Source: Bacillota bacterium (GTDB lineage Bacteria; Bacillota; Clostridia; Oscillospirales; Ruminococcaceae). Taken from it: a DNA stretch of 64,000 bases. Every line of letters begins with the position of its first letter. Position 1 is the stretch's first letter. The translations under genes were made by a program, and so were the position numbers. Shown here piece after piece: positions 16,812-25,373 of the stretch. The DNA lies in contig JAEYNX010000020.1 of the NCBI GenBank assembly GCA_023412215.1, positions 186,001 to 250,000 of the forward strand. The letters are read 5' to 3'. Under the pieces are notes generated by a model. The model saw nothing but the letters and a program-made list of their open reading frames with translations. It had not been told where the DNA came from and ran no database searches.

Positions 16812-17135
16812 TTATTTCCCGTCGTTAAAGATGATATCGGAGCCAACCGCCTGCTCCACAAACTTTTTAACATTCTTAATGCCCGCGCCCGTGTTGCCCG
16901 AAACGCCGGGGATGGGGATGACGGCGGGCAGCATAGAAGTGCTGTAGCGCACAAGCTCGTGCTCGAGTGTCTGCGCGAGCGCCTCGGTGATATAGATAAC
17001 GGCATAACCGCTTTCCGCCATGCGGCGCAACGCCTTGGCGGCCTCCAACGGGTCGGTTACCGGCACGGTGGTAAGCCCGAGCGCCGCAAAACCGTAGATG
17101 CTGTCGCGGTCGCCGAGAACGCCTATTCTATACAT
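16812..17135 (-). CDS. atpF: V-type ATP synthase subunit F
   Basis: 107 aa. Begins MYRIGVLGDRDSIYGFAALGL, the signature of the small Rossmann-like F subunit that binds the D subunit in the central stalk and tunes ATPase activity. Length is normal. Overlaps the end of subunit C by 8 bp. Confidence 0.95.
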   Translation of the reverse strand: MYRIGVLGDRDSIYGFAALGLTTVPVTDPLEAAKALRRMAESGYAVIYITEALAQTLEHELVRYSTSMLPAVIPIPGVSGNTGAGIKNVKKFVEQAVGSDIIFNDGK

Positions 17136-18096
17136 ATAGTTCCCTCAGCCTTTCCCGCACAGATTCCGTCGAAAGCCCGTTGAGCTTGGCGGAAAGGATG
17201 ATGCGCACGATCTTGATCTCGTTTTCCTTGGCCAGCAGGTAGGCCACCAGCGGCTCCACAGTGAACGAGTGGTACTTCTGGGGCCTAATAAGCCCGATCA
17301 CCACGTTGTCGCACCACCGCTCAAATTGCTGCATTGAGACACGCAGCGCCTGCCCCGCCTCGCTGTAGCCGGTGCCCTCCAGATAGCCGAGCAGCGCGTC
17401 GAACGAGGAAGCCGCCGCCGCGGCAAGGGCCGGTACGTCCACCGTGTCGCAGGGGGCGAGCGCCTGCTTTATAAACTCTAAGCTCTTGCCGGTTTTCTGG
17501 CACCGCACGGCCGTTTTGATGTCGGCGGCTGCCACGGTAAGCTCGGCATACTGCCTGATGAGCGGGAACTTAGAGGCCTTTCCGGCCTTAAGGATCGCCT
17601 TAAGCGCGGCTTTATCCAGAATCATATCGCACAGCTGCCCGTCACCGGTGTGGCTGAGCACGCGGTACGCCTCTTCGGCCGCTCCGCACAGGTGCTCGGG
17701 CAGCTCCGCAAAGCTGCGGTTCTTCACCGCGTTATACAGTGCCTCTGCCGAAACGGTGCCGTGCGAAAGGAACACGCCGTGCGGTTCCTGCTCGGTATAT
17801 ACCAGCTTGGTGGCCGCCTTGAGGTTGTGAAAGTCGTTTGCGTATAAAAACACGTCGAATACCGACATATCGTCCACAAGCTCGGCAAGCAGGCCCCAGG
17901 TTCTTTCGCGCTCGCTTGCAAGCAGCTGCTCGGGGCCTTTGCCCGCGTCGGTGCTCCAGCCCTTCTCCTCCAGCAGCCGCAGGCACTCCTCGCCGCTTTT
18001 GGCGGCCAGCAGCGCCTCCACCGCCTGTGCGCTGAGCAGGGTTAGCTCCTTGGCACGGATACGCGCGACCGCGTAGGCATAGCCGGTGTCTGACAT
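17128..18096 (-). CDS. atpC: V-type ATP synthase subunit C (socket, NtpC type)
   Basis: 322 aa helical protein homologous to V-ATPase d/NtpC. YAYAVARIRAKELTLL and the C-terminal LVAYLLAKENEIKIVRIILSAKLNGL are strongly conserved. It is the socket that joins the central stalk to the K ring. AAGGAGG lies before ATG. A 102-bp MITE separates it from subunit E. Confidence 0.94.
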   Translation of the reverse strand: MSDTGYAYAVARIRAKELTLLSAQAVEALLAAKSGEECLRLLEEKGWSTDAGKGPEQLLASERERTWGLLAELVDDMSVFDVFLYANDFHNLKAATKLVYTEQEPHGVFLSHGTVSAEALYNAVKNRSFAELPEHLCGAAEEAYRVLSHTGDGQLCDMILDKAALKAILKAGKASKFPLIRQYAELTVAAADIKTAVRCQKTGKSLEFIKQALAPCDTVDVPALAAAAASSFDALLGYLEGTGYSEAGQALRVSMQQFERWCDNVVIGLIRPQKYHSFTVEPLVAYLLAKENEIKIVRIILSAKLNGLSTESVRERLRELYV

Positions 18097-18113
18097 AGCA
18101 TTTCCTCCTTCTT

Positions 18114-18215
18114 ATACTTATTTCAATTAGAAATATAGAAAGAATTAGAGCAAAAGGCCTCATTTATGCCTTTTGTGAAGAATTTTTACGGTTTATTTCT
18201 TATTGAAATTAGTAT
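18114..18215. mobile_element. MITE, family C copy 1, inside the V-ATPase operon
   Basis: A 102-bp element with 22-bp imperfect terminal inverted repeats: left end 18114-18135 starting ATACTTATTTC, right end 18194-18215 finishing GAAATTAGTAT (20 of 22 positions match). The centre has an AAAAGGC/GCCTTTT hairpin. The copy at 57444-57565 shares ends and centre. It encodes no protein, so it would need a transposase from elsewhere. Confidence 0.8.
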
Positions 18216-18251
18216 TACGGTGTGCGATTTAGCGGGTAGCCGTCAAACCGC

Positions 18252-18863
18252 TTATGAGAACAGCAGTGAGGAAACCTTATCCTGCAGCTGCTCGCGCGCG
18301 GCATAAAACAGCGCTTCAAACGAGCAGTTGATCTCAATGTCGCCGCCCGCCTCGGCATCGGGGTACACCAGTACAAAGCCGCCGTTAATGGGGCGCGGCT
18401 CTTTGGAAACCTTTAAGTTCCCGCCCTTTGCCATGGCAACCACCCCAAGCTTTAGCCCAAACCCCGTGGGTAAGCGGTTAAGGTCCTGCGCCGAAAAGAA
18501 GATTTCGCCGTCCTGCTTGAGCAGGTGCTTTACCGTGAGCTTTTCAATCAGCTCGAAATACTCCTTCTCGGGCAAAGCCAGCAGCGCGTTCTGCGCGTCG
18601 GCAATCACGTCGTTTATCAGGCTCTGCTTTTCGCTCAGCAGCGCCTTGCGCTTTGCAAGCACCGCCGCCGACTGCGCGGAGGCGAGGATATCGCCCGCCT
18701 GCGCCTTGCCCTGCGCGAGCAGCTCTTCACTCTGCGCCTTCGCCTTCTGCAAGGCGGCGTCGTAAATCTGCTGGGCCTCTGCCTGCGCGGCCTCCATCCT
18801 TGCGGCTGCCGCGGCGTTTGCTTCGTCCTCTATCTTTTTAACGATCTTTTCAAGCCCTGTCAT
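18252..18863 (-). CDS. atpE: V-type ATP synthase subunit E
   Basis: 203 aa. The N-terminal two thirds are a long Ala/Glu/Lys-rich coiled coil and the end is a small globular head, as in the peripheral stalk E subunit that pairs with G/H. An upstream in-frame TTG (18869) exists, but GGGAG sits nine bases before the ATG at 18863 and only three from the TTG, so the ATG is preferred. Spaced from subunit C by the MITE. Confidence 0.92.
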   Translation of the reverse strand: MTGLEKIVKKIEDEANAAAAARMEAAQAEAQQIYDAALQKAKAQSEELLAQGKAQAGDILASAQSAAVLAKRKALLSEKQSLINDVIADAQNALLALPEKEYFELIEKLTVKHLLKQDGEIFFSAQDLNRLPTGFGLKLGVVAMAKGGNLKVSKEPRPINGGFVLVYPDAEAGGDIEINCSFEALFYAAREQLQDKVSSLLFS

Positions 18864-18890
18864 CGGCAAGCACTCCCAATCATTTTTGGA

Positions 18891-19373
18891 TTATACGTTG
18901 AGCGAGCCGATACCCGATACGGCAAGCAGCGAGATTAAGAGCGCGAGAATCGCATAGGTTTCAACCATTGCAGGGAAGATCATCGCCTTGCCCATCTGGT
19001 CGGGGCGCTTGGCAACAAGGCCGATGCCCGCCACCGAGGTTTTGCCCTGATGAATGGCCGACCACATGCCAACGATGGCCATAGGCAGGCAGGCCGCAAA
19101 GTAAAGCAGGCCCTTGGCAAGGCTCATCTCGGCGTTGCCGCCTAAGATACCGATCTGCGAAAGGGTGATGAAGGCAATCAGCAGGCCGTAGATACCCTGC
19201 GTACCGGGCAGTAATTGTAACAGCAGCACCTTGCTGAACTTGTTGGGGTCTTCGGTTACTACCCCGGCGGCGGCCTGGCCCGCGGTGCCAACGCCGATTG
19301 CGGAGCCGATACCGGCCATCAGCGCGGCAAGCGCCGCACCCAGCAGAGCAAATACAATACCCATTTTATCCAT
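18891..19373 (-). CDS. atpK: V-type ATP synthase subunit K (double-hairpin rotor ring, Na+ type)
   Basis: 160 aa with four membrane helices, two fused c-like hairpins. The residues that hold Na+ in Enterococcus hirae NtpK (Leu, Thr, Gln, Gln, Glu) are all present here: L55, T58 and Q59 in LPGTQGIYG, Q109 in HQGK and E139 in MVETYA. Na+ rather than H+ coupling is therefore likely. The frame stays open upstream to 19553, but that part overlaps subunit I and is not conserved-looking; GGGAGG lies before the ATG at 19373. Confidence 0.94.
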   Translation of the reverse strand: MDKMGIVFALLGAALAALMAGIGSAIGVGTAGQAAAGVVTEDPNKFSKVLLLQLLPGTQGIYGLLIAFITLSQIGILGGNAEMSLAKGLLYFAACLPMAIVGMWSAIHQGKTSVAGIGLVAKRPDQMGKAMIFPAMVETYAILALLISLLAVSGIGSLNV

Positions 19374-21387
19374 GATGAATGTCCTCCCTAAATTTGTAGT
19401 ATTTTGTATTGACGGCAAAGGGCTCAAATTTGCGCCCGCCGCCCTCATAGAATTTGCCGAAGAACTCGACAAACTGCAGACGGTTGGTATGAACGTAGGC
19501 ACCCAAAACCTCGATGCCGAAGTTGATGGCCTGCCCCGCAAGGAACACGACAATGAACAGGATAACGCCGACGACGGTTCTGCCGCCCATGGCGCCCATC
19601 TGGTTTACCACCGAGGCGATAACACCCGTGGCAAGGCCCAGCGCGAGAAGCCTTGAGTAGGAGAGGATGTCGCTGAGGTACCCCGAAACGTTGTACAGGC
19701 TGTAAAGCCCTTTAAGGATCCGTTTCACCCAGTTGCGCGATTCCCGCCCGCCTGTTAAAACGATGCCCACGGCGCCGATGCCCGCAAGCACCGAACCGAC
19801 GGTACCGGCCATGGAGGGCAGCTTGAACGAAAGGTTCATGATGTCGACGAACAGCTGCGTGGAAAGCAAGAGGGTAATCAGCCCGCCCACCAGCATGTAC
19901 CAGAAGACGACGTCGTACAGCGCGTCCTTAAACTGTCGCGCCTTGAGCAGCATATACAGCTTGATGCCAAGGCCAAAGAACAGGTGAACGACGCCGAAGG
20001 CAAACGAGAAAAGCAGCATGCGCATCGGGTCTTCGGTGGGGTTAAACCACAAGGGCGGGATGCCCACCTCGCGGCCGAAGAAGGTGCCCGACACGATGTT
20101 TACCAGGTTGCCGAAGTAGCTCGAGAACATAATGCCCCAGAAGGTGGTGGAGATGCCGCAGTAGAAGAACATGCGCAACGAGCGCTTCATGCCCTCCTCC
20201 ATGTTTTTGAACTTCCACAGCAATACGCCGCAGCCGATAAAGAGCAGCAGGCCGTACCCCGCATCTGAAAGCATCAGCCCGAACAGGATATAATAGAACA
20301 CCGACATCAGGCTGGTGGGGTCGATCTCCCCCTTCGACGGCAGGCTGTAAGATTCCAAGACCCCTTCGACAGGGGAGGAGAAGGCGCTGTTTTTTAAGAG
20401 AACGGGCACGTCCTCATCCTCGGCGGGGTTGTAAAACTCCAGCGCCGCGTCGTAGTTGCCCTCCAAACGCTCCCGTAAAAGCTGCTCGGCGGGAGCGGGC
20501 ACGTAACCCGATAGCACGAAGGTGTGCCTTGACTGCAGCAGCTTGTCGAGCACCTGATACTTTTCGCCGCGCAGGGTAAAGTAGTCTACCATAAACCGCA
20601 GCGCGTTGCGCACGCCCGCGTAGCTTACAATCTCCTGCATGGCCTCTTCCACCGCTTCTTCGGCAAGCTTTTTCTGCGCCTCCAGCTCCTTTTGTTGCTC
20701 CATAGGGGGCAGGGCGGGCTGGGAGGCGGGCTTCGCAAAGCCGACGGCGCGCAGGGTCTCCTCCAGCAGGGCCGCCTGCTCGCATATCGCGGTTGCCATA
20801 ATACAGGTCTGCTCTCTGGAGATAGAGAGGATATCCACCTGCACGGGCTCGAGCTCAGGGGCCTTCTCGGCGAGCTGAGCATAGACGGCCTCGAGCGGCA
20901 TCTCCTCCGAGATGGCGCCGATGAACGCGGCGGTATGTCTGGTACCGGTGTACCGAAGCGAAACCGGCAGCGAAAGCCAGGGTATAAGCGCCTCCAGCTG
21001 GGCCTCGAGCTTGATGGCCTCAGCCTTCTTTTCCGCAATCTCCCTGTCGAGCGCAATCAGGCGGTATGCGATGCGCAGCACCTCGGGATTTTCGGCGGTG
21101 AAGGTGTCGTAATCCTCCAGTGAGAGCAGCTTTCGGCCCTCAAGGGAGGCAAAGGGCGACTTCTTTTCGGGGGCGTAGGTATCTAAAATCTCCGCCGCCA
21201 GCCGTGACTGCTGCGCGTTCTTTTCAAATACCGCGCGCGAGGCGGAGGTATCGTCTTTTGTAAACAGGCCGTCGGTCTTGCTGTCGCAGATTTCCACCAT
21301 GCCCAGCCGCTGAAGCTCCTCTAAAATCTGTTTGCGGTTTTTCTTTAATGCGCAGATACTTACCCGGCGCATCGTTACCACCGCCAT
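19366..21387 (-). CDS. atpI: V-type ATP synthase subunit I (a-subunit/stator)
   Basis: About 673 aa. The first half is soluble, with coiled coils; the second half has seven to eight membrane helices and contains the conserved arginine-bearing SYSRLLALGLATGVIASVVN helix that faces the rotor glutamate. It forms the ion half-channels. ATG at 21387 is favoured over an upstream GTG because GGAGG lies nine bases before it. The stop overlaps the start of subunit K by 8 bp. Confidence 0.94.
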   Translation of the reverse strand: MAVVTMRRVSICALKKNRKQILEELQRLGMVEICDSKTDGLFTKDDTSASRAVFEKNAQQSRLAAEILDTYAPEKKSPFASLEGRKLLSLEDYDTFTAENPEVLRIAYRLIALDREIAEKKAEAIKLEAQLEALIPWLSLPVSLRYTGTRHTAAFIGAISEEMPLEAVYAQLAEKAPELEPVQVDILSISREQTCIMATAICEQAALLEETLRAVGFAKPASQPALPPMEQQKELEAQKKLAEEAVEEAMQEIVSYAGVRNALRFMVDYFTLRGEKYQVLDKLLQSRHTFVLSGYVPAPAEQLLRERLEGNYDAALEFYNPAEDEDVPVLLKNSAFSSPVEGVLESYSLPSKGEIDPTSLMSVFYYILFGLMLSDAGYGLLLFIGCGVLLWKFKNMEEGMKRSLRMFFYCGISTTFWGIMFSSYFGNLVNIVSGTFFGREVGIPPLWFNPTEDPMRMLLFSFAFGVVHLFFGLGIKLYMLLKARQFKDALYDVVFWYMLVGGLITLLLSTQLFVDIMNLSFKLPSMAGTVGSVLAGIGAVGIVLTGGRESRNWVKRILKGLYSLYNVSGYLSDILSYSRLLALGLATGVIASVVNQMGAMGGRTVVGVILFIVVFLAGQAINFGIEVLGAYVHTNRLQFVEFFGKFYEGGGRKFEPFAVNTKYYKFREDIHHG

Positions 21388-21527
21388 AGGCACAAGCCTC
21401 CTTATACGAATTTCCGGGTTCTTGCCGGCGAACTACCGTTTCATACTCATGCTGCAATCACGCAAAGCGTTAAGCAAGCATTCATATTACCGGTGTATTT
21501 GCCGAAGAATCGTAAGATTCTTAAACC

Positions 21528-21836
21528 CTATACCAGCTCGCCGATGATCAGCTTTATGGCGGCATCCTTGTATTTGGCGGCGGATGCGCGAAGCGCCTGT
21601 ACATCCTGCTGTGTATCGGCTACCGCTTTCTGCACAAGGGCATCCCCCTCGCTTTTTGCGGCGGCAACCATACCTTCCGCCTGCCGCTTCGCCTGAGCGA
21701 GCACGTCGGAGGCATCCTCCTGCGCCTTTTCACGCGCCTGGCGCAGCATCTCCTCGCTCTCGGCGAGCGCGCGCTTTTCGGTTTGCTCCGCGTTTGTTTC
21801 CGCAGTACGGACAGCTTTGATCGTTTCCGGCTCCAT
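21528..21836 (-). CDS. V-type ATP synthase subunit G/H (peripheral stalk)
   Basis: 102 aa, almost entirely Ala/Glu/Lys/Gln coiled coil, in the first position of the operon where ntpF/ahaH sits in other Firmicutes. It would pair with subunit E. The frame runs upstream to 21914, but AAAGGA just before the ATG at 21836 and the low quality of the extension favour the short form. Confidence 0.82.
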   Translation of the reverse strand: MEPETIKAVRTAETNAEQTEKRALAESEEMLRQAREKAQEDASDVLAQAKRQAEGMVAAAKSEGDALVQKAVADTQQDVQALRASAAKYKDAAIKLIIGELV

Positions 21837-21983
21837 TTTCCTTTCACCACCATCCATAGTATAAAAGCTAGGACTAATAGTAACTATTGTACAACAAGAT
21901 TGAATTTTTATCAATTAAAAAAGTATAATATTGCGTCAACAACCCGTAAAGTTTTGGCCTGTTCGACAGGTTATCTATAAAAA

Positions 21984-22018
21984 CAGCACATCCAAGGCCT
22001 GAAGCCTTGAATGTGCTT
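21984..22018 (-). terminator. Terminator of the degV gene
   Basis: On the minus strand AGCACATTCAAGGC pairs with GCCTTGGATGTGCT (one G-U), followed by a T-rich tail GTTTTTA. It lies 9 bp after the stop codon. Confidence 0.85.
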
Positions 22019-22026
22019 AAAAAATA

Positions 22027-22902
22027 CTATTTATGTGTTCCGAAGAAGAACAGCGCAATGGTTCCGGGGCCCGAGTGCGCGCCGATTACCGGCCCGATGT
22101 AGGTGAGCTTTACCTCCGCAACGGTGGGGAACTTCTCTTTTACAAGGGAGGCGACTAACCGTGCGTCCTCCTCACTGTCGCCGTGGCCGATGAAAACGGT
22201 CTGGCCGTCGGGGCTTGTGCAGGTTTCGGCCATCTGCTCCACCAGCGCCTCGAGCGATTTGCGCCTGCCGCGCACCTTCTGCATGGGGATGAGGTGGCCG
22301 TCGTTATCCACGTGCAGCACGGGCTTCACCCCTAAAACGGTGCCGAGGGCCGCGCTTACCGCCGTCACCCGGCCTCCGCGCTTTAGGTGGTTAAGGTCGT
22401 CTACCGTAAACCAGTGGCAGAGGTGGTCGCGGTTTTCAAGCACCCAGTCCTTCAGGGCGTCGATCTCCATGCCCTGCGCCTTCTTCTGCGCGGCGGCATA
22501 TACCAGCAGCCCCTCGCCGGCCGAGGCCGCGCGGGAATCGATGGTGTACACCTTGCTGCCCGGGAACTTCTCGGCGAGGTCGCCGCACGCCAGCACCGAG
22601 GCGTTGTAGGTGCCGCTTAGCCCCGACGAAAAGCTGATGTATAAGATATCCTTGCCCGAGGCGAGGATCGGCTCAAAGATGGTCTCGTAGGTGGAGTAGT
22701 TTACCTGCGAGGTGGTGGACATGTTACCCGCCCGCAGCGCCTCGTAAAATTCGTGAAAGCCGTATTCTCTCGCGTCGGGATAGTTTTTGTATGCCTTTCC
22801 GCCCAGCTGAAACTCTAAGGGAACAATGGTGAGACCCAGTTCGTTTACGACCTCCACAGGCAGGTCAGAGGTGGAATCGGTTACAAGACAGTACTCGCGC
22901 AT
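22027..22902 (-). CDS. DegV family fatty-acid-binding protein
   Basis: 291 aa. YCLVTDSTSDLP at the N-terminus, STTSQVN, and FSSGLSGTYNA are the family motifs that cradle a fatty acid for the FakA/FakB kinase system. GRVTAV in the second domain is also typical. AGGAG eight bases before the ATG at 22902 marks the start; the frame is open further up but without support. No fakA lies in the window. Role in fatty acid handling is by family. Confidence 0.93.
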   Translation of the reverse strand: MREYCLVTDSTSDLPVEVVNELGLTIVPLEFQLGGKAYKNYPDAREYGFHEFYEALRAGNMSTTSQVNYSTYETIFEPILASGKDILYISFSSGLSGTYNASVLACGDLAEKFPGSKVYTIDSRAASAGEGLLVYAAAQKKAQGMEIDALKDWVLENRDHLCHWFTVDDLNHLKRGGRVTAVSAALGTVLGVKPVLHVDNDGHLIPMQKVRGRRKSLEALVEQMAETCTSPDGQTVFIGHGDSEEDARLVASLVKEKFPTVAEVKLTYIGPVIGAHSGPGTIALFFFGTHK

Positions 22903-23004
22903 CGCCTTCACTCCTAATACGTATTCTTGTTGTTTTAGTTTGTCCTTAGAAGTGATTATATAATGATTGGCGGGATTATGCAAGCCTTGATGCATTTAGG
23001 CGGG

Positions 23005-23652
23005 CTAGTCGCTGTATTTTGCCACAAAGACGGCGCGCAGCACCATCTGCACGGCGCTGGCGAGCAAAAAGATCACCCAAGTGATATTCCACATCCCGAA
23101 CATAAAGCTGATGACAAAGTACACCGCCACGGTAAGTACCCATAAAAGGCCGCTGACGGCGCCGTAAAGCCGGCGCGTTTTCCCCGAGGCCCACTGATCT
23201 AAATCATCGCGGTCGTCATACTGCCGTTTCCACGCGGGCTTGGTCATGTTGTAAAAGATGAGCAGGCCGGTGGCAAGCGCGACAAACACAAAGAACATGC
23301 ACACGGCGATAAACTCCATGCCGAAATAATCGAAGATATATGCCGCGAGCGGGCTTAGGATATACAGCCCCACCGCGGTGGACACAAACAGCGCTCCTCG
23401 CCTGCGGTCGCGCTCGGTCTCCACGTGCTGCTGCTCCGCTTCGCGGATAAGCCCCTGCGTCAGCTCGCTTAAATCGCCGATGCCCGCAATCACCCCGCTG
23501 TAAGCCTCCTCCTCGGTTTTGCCCTTGCCCAGCAGGTCGTAATACTTCTCGGTGAGGTCGCTGTAAAGCGATTCCTTAAGCTCATTGTTCTTGGCGGTTT
23601 TGGGTACATCGGCAAACGCGCGGTCGATGTACTGGCGGATTCTGATTTCCAT
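23005..23652 (-). CDS. HAAS/DUF1700-type membrane protein paired with PadR
   Basis: 215 aa. The N-terminal 85 residues form an HAAS domain (IRQYIDRAF, then ELKESLYSDLTEKYYDLLGKGKTEEEAYSGVIAGIGDLSEL), followed by four hydrophobic helices. Such proteins are almost always encoded right after a PadR regulator and are thought to respond to envelope state. It starts 15 bp after padR. Start taken at 23652 because the longer frame runs into padR. Function unknown. Confidence 0.85.
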   Translation of the reverse strand: MEIRIRQYIDRAFADVPKTAKNNELKESLYSDLTEKYYDLLGKGKTEEEAYSGVIAGIGDLSELTQGLIREAEQQHVETERDRRRGALFVSTAVGLYILSPLAAYIFDYFGMEFIAVCMFFVFVALATGLLIFYNMTKPAWKRQYDDRDDLDQWASGKTRRLYGAVSGLLWVLTVAVYFVISFMFGMWNITWVIFLLASAVQMVLRAVFVAKYSD

Positions 23653-23666
23653 GAAAAACTCTCCCC

Positions 23667-23987
23667 TTAAATCAATTTGTCGATAAGTGCCTTCGCGCTT
23701 TCCCAATCGGCCTTGCACTGAGCAAGATAGCGCCTGCCCTCGGGCGTGATGGTGTAGTACCGGCGGCGGGCGCCGGTGGCTTCGTCGCCCCAGTAGGAGA
23801 TGATGCAGCCGTTTTGCTCCAGCCTGCGAAACGCCGAATAGAGGGTCGCTTCTTTCATCTCATATTCATTATCGGTTTTGGCCTGTATGGATTGGTTGAT
23901 CTGATAGCCGTAGCTGTCGCTTGCTGCCAGATGGTTTAGGATGATCGCTTCGGTGTGGCCTCTGATGATATCCGCCGTAATAGACAT
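23667..23987 (-). CDS. PadR family transcriptional regulator
   Basis: 106 aa winged helix protein: ILNHLAASDSYGYQINQSI, then EATLYSAFRRLEQNGCIISYW and RRYYTITPEGRRYL, the core PadR fold with wing. ATG follows GGAGGG. Its own promoter overlaps two ATGTACAT boxes (24025-24049), so it very likely represses itself and the downstream HAAS gene. Confidence 0.93.
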   Translation of the reverse strand: MSITADIIRGHTEAIILNHLAASDSYGYQINQSIQAKTDNEYEMKEATLYSAFRRLEQNGCIISYWGDEATGARRRYYTITPEGRRYLAQCKADWESAKALIDKLI

Positions 23988-24013
23988 AGGAAAACCCTCC
24001 TTAGGTCAGTTAC

Positions 24014-24049
24014 ATTATAACATCATGTACATCGCCTGTCAATGTACAT
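24014..24049 (-). promoter_or_regulatory. padR promoter with paired ATGTACAT operators
   Basis: On the minus strand TTGACA (24037-24042) and TATAAT (24014-24019) are exactly 17 bp apart. Two copies of the 8-bp palindrome ATGTACAT, at 24025-24032 and 24042-24049, flank the -35 box with a 9-bp gap. ATGT-N-ACAT spacing is typical of PadR boxes. Confidence 0.85.
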
Positions 24050-24117
24050 TTATACGCATATTACCACTTCACGCAAATCGTTATGAATGATTTGCGCAAC
24101 AAAATGCGAACGGCCTA

Positions 24118-24171
24118 TTGACAAACCCGGATATGGCCATTATAATTAAACGTGTATTAAACATGTTTAAT
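24118..24171 (+). promoter_or_regulatory. tetR-type gene promoter and operator
   Basis: TTGACA (24118-24123) and TATAAT (24141-24146) are 17 bp apart. Directly after lies the perfect 16-bp palindrome ATTAAACATGTTTAAT (24156-24171), with a half-copy ATTAAACGTG overlapping the -10 region. A repressor bound here would block start of transcription. Confidence 0.82.
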
Positions 24172-24191
24172 AAAAGGCTGTGAAAACTGCA

Positions 24192-24758
24192 ATGAAAAAT
24201 GAAGATACCAAACAGCGGCTGATAGACGCAACCATGCGCCTGCTCACCGAGGGGCAGGACGCCGAGGCCATCACCGCGCGGCAGATCTGCGCCGAGGCAG
24301 GGACCAACCTCGCGATGATCAACTACTTTTTTAAGTCGAAGGAAAAGCTGATGCATCTTGCGGTGGAACAAATTATGGCCTCCGACGCGCAGAGGCTTAT
24401 CGGCACCGAGGTAAGCGGCTTTACGCCGAGGCAGCAGCTGCGCGGGATGCTGATTGCGTTGTGCGAGGACGCGGTTGCCTACCGTCAATACGCGCGCATA
24501 TCGGTGCCGTTTATCCTGCTGCACGAGGAGATCACCATCCCGCTTACGCTGCTGCCGCTCTTGCGCAGGCATTTCGACGGCGCTAAGAGCGAGGAGGAGT
24601 GCCGCATCATCGCCTACGAGATGACGTCGTTCTTCCAGCTTGTGCTGCTGCGGGCGGAGGATTTTGTGAAATACAGCGGCATGGATGTGTTTGACGCCGC
24701 CCAGCGCGCCCGCTTGGTGGATATGCAGCTTGATTTGTTTTTGGGAAAAGAGACTTGA
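24192..24758 (+). CDS. TetR/AcrR family transcriptional regulator
   Basis: About 188 aa. The N-terminal HTH domain runs RLIDATMRLLTEGQ, AITARQICAEAGTNLAMINYFFKSKEKLMH, a classical TetR pattern; the rest is helical ligand/dimer domain. GTG at 24180 is an alternative start (AAAGG is close to it), and the choice is open. The palindrome in its promoter suggests autoregulation and control of the two small membrane proteins behind it. Ligand unknown. Confidence 0.9.
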   Translation: MKNEDTKQRLIDATMRLLTEGQDAEAITARQICAEAGTNLAMINYFFKSKEKLMHLAVEQIMASDAQRLIGTEVSGFTPRQQLRGMLIALCEDAVAYRQYARISVPFILLHEEITIPLTLLPLLRRHFDGAKSEEECRIIAYEMTSFFQLVLLRAEDFVKYSGMDVFDAAQRARLVDMQLDLFLGKET

Positions 24759-24771
24759 AGGGAGAAGAAAG

Positions 24772-25167
24772 ATGAATAGTAAAACCTTAAGGATGTGGTC
24801 GCTGGTGAGCTTTGCCGCCGCGCTGCCCGCGCTGATTGTAACCGACTGGTACCTAAAGGGTTTCGGGTTGCTTGTGATGGTTAGCCTTGGGGCAGCGGGG
24901 CTTGCCCTTTACCAGCTCACCCAAATCTGCTGGCCGCCCTACGCGGTGGATAACACCGCCGCTTACAAAAGGAACAAGCAGCTCAAGCTGTCGGCGCTCC
25001 TGCTCTTTGTGATGTCGCCCATGGCGCTGGTGTACGGCAACAAGCTGTTTATGGCGCTGGGTGTTTCGTCCTCCGTAGGCATGGTGTGCCTCGGCATTGT
25101 CTTAGACCAGCTCGCGCGCATCCGCTACCCGTACCGCAAGCTTGAGCAGGAGGAGAAGACGCTATGA
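24772..25167 (+). CDS. Small integral membrane protein
   Basis: 131 aa with four hydrophobic stretches in two pairs, separated by a short soluble segment ICWPPYAVDNTAAYKRNKQ. AGGGAGAAG precedes its ATG, 13 bp after the TetR-type gene, so it is the likely regulatory target. No family recognised with confidence. No charged residues suggest a channel or pump. Confidence 0.7.
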   Translation: MNSKTLRMWSLVSFAAALPALIVTDWYLKGFGLLVMVSLGAAGLALYQLTQICWPPYAVDNTAAYKRNKQLKLSALLLFVMSPMALVYGNKLFMALGVSSSVGMVCLGIVLDQLARIRYPYRKLEQEEKTL

Positions 25168-25346
25168 CAATAGTGCTAGCCATCTTGGGCATTGTCTCGA
25201 TATTGCTGATTGCCTGTACGCTCATCTGTGGGCTGTGGATAAAGTCCCACCCCGTAGACGACATCGGCTTTCACTTTAAGCTGTCGCTGAGCACCGTGCT
25301 GGTGTCGCTGGTCACCATTGTGCTGTTTATGATCTTTGCGTTATAG
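25164..25346 (+). CDS. Small membrane protein, 60 aa
   Basis: Two hydrophobic helices joined by WIKSHPVDDIGFHFK. Its ATG overlaps the stop of the preceding gene (ATGA), which argues that this small frame is real and translated with it. Function unknown. Confidence 0.65.
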   Translation: MTIVLAILGIVSILLIACTLICGLWIKSHPVDDIGFHFKLSLSTVLVSLVTIVLFMIFAL

Positions 25347-25373
25347 TACCTTCATATCCGTATCGATACGGAA

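Noticed and set aside
19374..19553. 60-residue N-terminal extension of subunit K
   Set aside because: It overlaps subunit I, is not hydrophobic, and GGGAGG lies before the internal ATG.
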